Of a stretch of 9,726 bases of DNA, positions 1 to 9,726 are shown piece after piece. The stretch's first letter is position 1. The number at the start of each line of letters is the position of its first letter. The DNA lies in contig CALFWA010000190.1 of assembly GCA_937928035.1 (NCBI GenBank), forward strand, positions 1 through 9,726, read 5' to 3'. The notes under the pieces are model-generated. The model did no database searches. It saw nothing but the letters and a program-made list of their open reading frames with translations, and was not told the origin of the DNA. This DNA comes from an uncultured Caldilinea sp. GTDB taxonomy: Bacteria; Chloroflexota; Anaerolineae; Caldilineales; Caldilineaceae. A program made the position numbers and the translations under genes.

Positions 1-8
1 CGTAACAT

Positions 9-23
9 GATGAATAATTCATC
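9..23. promoter_or_regulatory. 15-bp palindrome, candidate operator
   Basis: GATGAAT and ATTCATC flank a single central A, making perfect 7-bp arms. It directly abuts the larger inverted repeat at 24-51. The compact symmetry suits a dimeric DNA-binding protein better than an RNA hairpin. The cognate regulator is unknown, and chance occurrence in AT-rich DNA is possible. Confidence 0.35.
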
Positions 24-51
24 TTATCGCAATTGAGAGAATTTGCGATAA
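24..51. promoter_or_regulatory. 28-bp inverted repeat, candidate operator
   Basis: Perfect 9-bp arms, TTATCGCAA at 24-32 and TTGCGATAA at 43-51, are separated by 10 bases. No run of T follows and the arms are AT-rich, so a transcription terminator is unlikely. The half-site spacing suits a dimeric repressor or activator. The target gene could be the glutamine synthetase about 350 bases downstream or a gene left of the window. Confidence 0.42.
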
Positions 52-132
52 ATTCCCGTCCTATCTTTGAGCTTATGCGCATTCAACGGCGACGCCAGGG
101 AACGCGCTGGCGGGCGGCCGCGCAGCGTTCCA

Positions 133-156
133 CCGACTCAAGGTTTGCGGAGTCGG
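133..156 (+). promoter_or_regulatory. Hairpin in the glnA leader
   Basis: CCGACTC at 133-139 pairs perfectly with GAGTCGG at 150-156 around a 10-base loop. It is GC-rich enough to fold in RNA if the leader is transcribed. No T-run follows, so it is not a standard terminator. Its function is unknown. Confidence 0.3.
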
Positions 157-172
157 CGCATTGTCTGCAACT

Positions 173-193
173 CTTTGTGCAAAGTGTACAAAG
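173..193. promoter_or_regulatory. 21-bp near-palindrome, candidate operator
   Basis: CTTTGT at 173-178 and ACAAAG at 188-193 are perfect arms. Most of the interior also pairs: C180-G186 and A181-T185, with one G-T pair. The site resembles a dimeric regulator site of TGT-N9-ACA form. It does not match the GlnR/TnrA consensus TGTNA-N7-TNACA, because the half-sites are 2 bases too close. Confidence 0.35.
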
Positions 194-312
194 AAGATTG
201 CCTAGCTTTCAGCAATTTTCGCTCTGGCGTTCCGCCCTGCATTTCACTATAGTTTCTGACGATGTATTCGAGGTTTCGATTTTTGAGTTTGGTGTGGCTG
301 CGACCGCTCTGA

Positions 313-338
313 CTGCATTTTTCCACGCCCGAATGCAG
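313..338 (+). promoter_or_regulatory. Hairpin in the glnA leader
   Basis: CTGCATT at 313-319 pairs with AATGCAG at 332-338, with a 12-base intervening loop. It lies 67 bases before the glutamine synthetase start, so it would be in the 5' untranslated region if transcription begins upstream. No known riboswitch class is recognised. Confidence 0.28.
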
Positions 339-390
339 CCAGGCGGTTTGCTGTCCGGCAATCGTTTATCAATTCACAATTAAAACGCAC

Positions 391-396
391 GAGGAG
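391..396 (+). promoter_or_regulatory. Ribosome binding site of the first glutamine synthetase
   Basis: GAGGAG stands 8 bases before the ATG at 405. It decides this start over the out-of-frame ATG at 400. Confidence 0.8.
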
Positions 397-404
397 TTTA
401 TGTC

Positions 405-1820
<1,416 letters not shown>

Positions 1821-1852
1821 CCGTCCAACCCTCTGCAACCTTGCATATGTTC

Positions 1853-1904
<52 letters not shown>

Positions 1905-1930
1905 GAAAGCAGTTCTCTCATTGCTGAATC

Positions 1931-1935
1931 GGGAG
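1931..1935 (+). promoter_or_regulatory. Ribosome binding site of the second glutamine synthetase
   Basis: GGGAG stands 8 bases before the ATG at 1944. It supports that start over the in-frame TTG at 1872, which lies inside the hairpin and has no such site. Confidence 0.7.
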
Positions 1936-1943
1936 CAATCTTC

Positions 1944-3290
<1,347 letters not shown>

Positions 3291-3307
3291 TGTAGGATCA
3301 ACAATTT

Positions 3308-3318
3308 AAGGAATGAGG
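3308..3318 (+). promoter_or_regulatory. Ribosome binding site deciding a TTG start
   Basis: AAGGA at 3308-3312 lies 8 bases before the TTG at 3321. A GAGG at 3315-3318 is too close to be the main site. The nearby ATG at 3313 is out of frame with the transporter. Confidence 0.55.
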
Positions 3319-3320
3319 TT

Positions 3321-4562
<1,242 letters not shown>

Positions 4563-4567
4563 CATTG

Positions 4568-4619
4568 TGCGTGTTGCGTGTTCCGTCGCGCCCTTCCCTC
4601 ACGAAACATGCAACACGCA
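4568..4619. terminator. Heptamer-repeat hairpin between convergent genes, possible bidirectional terminator
   Basis: Bases 4568-4586 pair with 4601-4619 in a stem of 19 positions with one mismatch and one G-T pair, around a 14-base loop. The arms are built from repeats of a TGCGTGT-like heptamer and its complement (GTGTTGC, ATGCAAC, ACGCAAC). The hairpin begins 5 bases after the efflux gene stop and ends 20 bases before the topoisomerase stop. Neither side has a T-run, so its role as a terminator rests on position and stem strength. It may be a member of a dispersed intergenic repeat family. Confidence 0.48.
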
Positions 4620-4639
4620 ACATACGCCACGCCTCATCG

Positions 4640-7540
<2,901 letters not shown>

Positions 7541-7549
7541 TGGCTGGCT

Positions 7550-7555
7550 TTCCTC
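7550..7555 (-). promoter_or_regulatory. Ribosome binding site of the topoisomerase gene
   Basis: On the minus strand GAGGAA occupies 7555-7550, 9 bases before the ATG at 7540. It is a good Shine-Dalgarno match and supports this start, which leaves a short variable N-terminal extension before the conserved core. Confidence 0.65.
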
Positions 7556-7602
7556 AAGGTTGTTATCGGATCGTCTTTGCTTAAGGGGAGAATATCACGC
7601 TC

Positions 7603-9630
<2,028 letters not shown>

Positions 9631-9638
9631 CGTTTCAC

Positions 9639-9642
9639 CCTC
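9639..9642 (-). promoter_or_regulatory. Ribosome binding site of uvrB
   Basis: On the minus strand GAGG (within GAGGGTG) stands 8 bases before the ATG at 9630 and supports that start. Confidence 0.6.
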
Positions 9643-9692
9643 GTCGCCTCACAACGCCCTGTCAAACGCAGTAGATTAAACGCGGCCACATC

Positions 9693-9704
9693 GAACATAG
9701 GTTC
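9693..9704 (-). promoter_or_regulatory. LexA-type SOS box upstream of uvrB
   Basis: Read on the minus strand the site is GAAC-CTAT-GTTC, a perfect GAAC-N4-GTTC palindrome as bound by LexA/DinR of Gram-positive bacteria. It lies 62 bases before the uvrB start and just downstream of a -10-like TATACT, where a bound repressor would cover the transcription start. uvrB is a standard SOS gene in many bacteria, which makes a chance match less likely. Confidence 0.8.
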
Positions 9705-9714
9705 TAGTTTAATT

Positions 9715-9720
9715 AGTATA
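9715..9720 (-). promoter_or_regulatory. Probable -10 element of the uvrB promoter
   Basis: TATACT on the minus strand matches TATAAT at five of six positions. A start site about 7 bases further on would fall just before the SOS box. The matching -35 element would lie beyond the right edge of the window, so the promoter cannot be fully verified. Confidence 0.5.
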
Positions 9721-9726
9721 GCGGAA

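Larger units (their letters stand above)
1..404. other. Gene-free leader upstream of the first glutamine synthetase
   Basis: No convincing gene lies here. An open frame at 33-383 starts at TTG, gives a composition unlike a folded protein and matches no family I recognise. The stretch is more AT-rich than the genes around it and holds at least five short inverted repeats, at 9-23, 24-51, 133-156, 173-193 and 313-338. It ends in a good ribosome binding site, GAGGAG at 391-396. I could not pick a convincing -35/-10 pair; the best isolated -10-like hexamer is TATAGT at 248-253, with no good -35 partner. The region most likely carries the promoter and control sites of the glutamine synthetase genes. 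It may also include the upstream region of a gene beyond the left edge. Confidence 0.6.

Noticed and set aside
176..190. Possible GlnR/TnrA box (TGT...ACA)
   Set aside because: The half-sites are 15 bases end to end rather than the 17 of the TGTNA-N7-TNACA consensus, and the inner A/T positions do not fit.
225..240. Possible sigma-54 promoter (TGGC...TGC)
   Set aside because: The GG-to-GC spacing is one base too long and the flanking consensus is poor.
33..383. A 116-codon open frame from TTG in the leader
   Set aside because: No recognisable family, no good ribosome binding site, and overlap with the inverted repeats; better explained as noncoding leader.
9660..9665. TTGACA on the minus strand upstream of uvrB as a -35 element
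   Set aside because: The hexamer 17 bases downstream is GAGGGT, part of the ribosome binding site; no -10 fits.

Overview
The window reads as a compact stretch of bacterial chromosome with five complete protein genes in two convergent blocks. No mobile element, tRNA, rRNA or CRISPR array was seen. The GC-rich codon use, the tandem alpha- and beta-type glutamine synthetases, and a GAAC-N4-GTTC type SOS box in front of uvrB fit a Gram-positive-like or Chloroflexota (Anaerolineae/Caldilineae-like) lineage. This placement is an inference from gene style, not a sequence match.

Plus-strand block (1-4562): a 404-base gene-free leader rich in inverted repeats is followed by a GSI-beta type glutamine synthetase (405-1820). 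After a strong hairpin comes a second glutamine synthetase of GSI-alpha type (1944-3290), and 30 bases later a Bcr/CflA-type major facilitator efflux protein that starts at TTG (3321-4562). The two synthetases would both carry out ATP-dependent ammonium assimilation, but they appear built for different control. The beta copy has Phe where adenylylated enzymes have Tyr. The alpha copy keeps the Arg linked to glutamine feedback inhibition in Bacillus.

Minus-strand block (9726-4640): uvrB (9630-7603), the damage-verification helicase of nucleotide excision repair, is preceded by a -10-like hexamer and a perfect LexA-type box. Sixty-two bases downstream lies a type IIA topoisomerase A subunit (7540-4640), annotated as GyrA/ParC. 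Its cleavage-core catalytic residues are intact, but it has no canonical GyrA box and carries a basic, low-complexity C-terminal tail of about 138 residues. If uvrB and the topoisomerase gene share a transcript, topoisomerase expression would be partly tied to the SOS response.

The blocks meet in a 77-base gap at 4563-4639, filled by a hairpin made of heptamer repeats that probably separates the two converging transcripts. The features most worth a second look are the SOS box and possible uvrB-gyrA coupling, the missing GyrA box with the odd tail, the Phe at the adenylylation site, and the dyad-rich leader. I saw no clearly novel multigene system.
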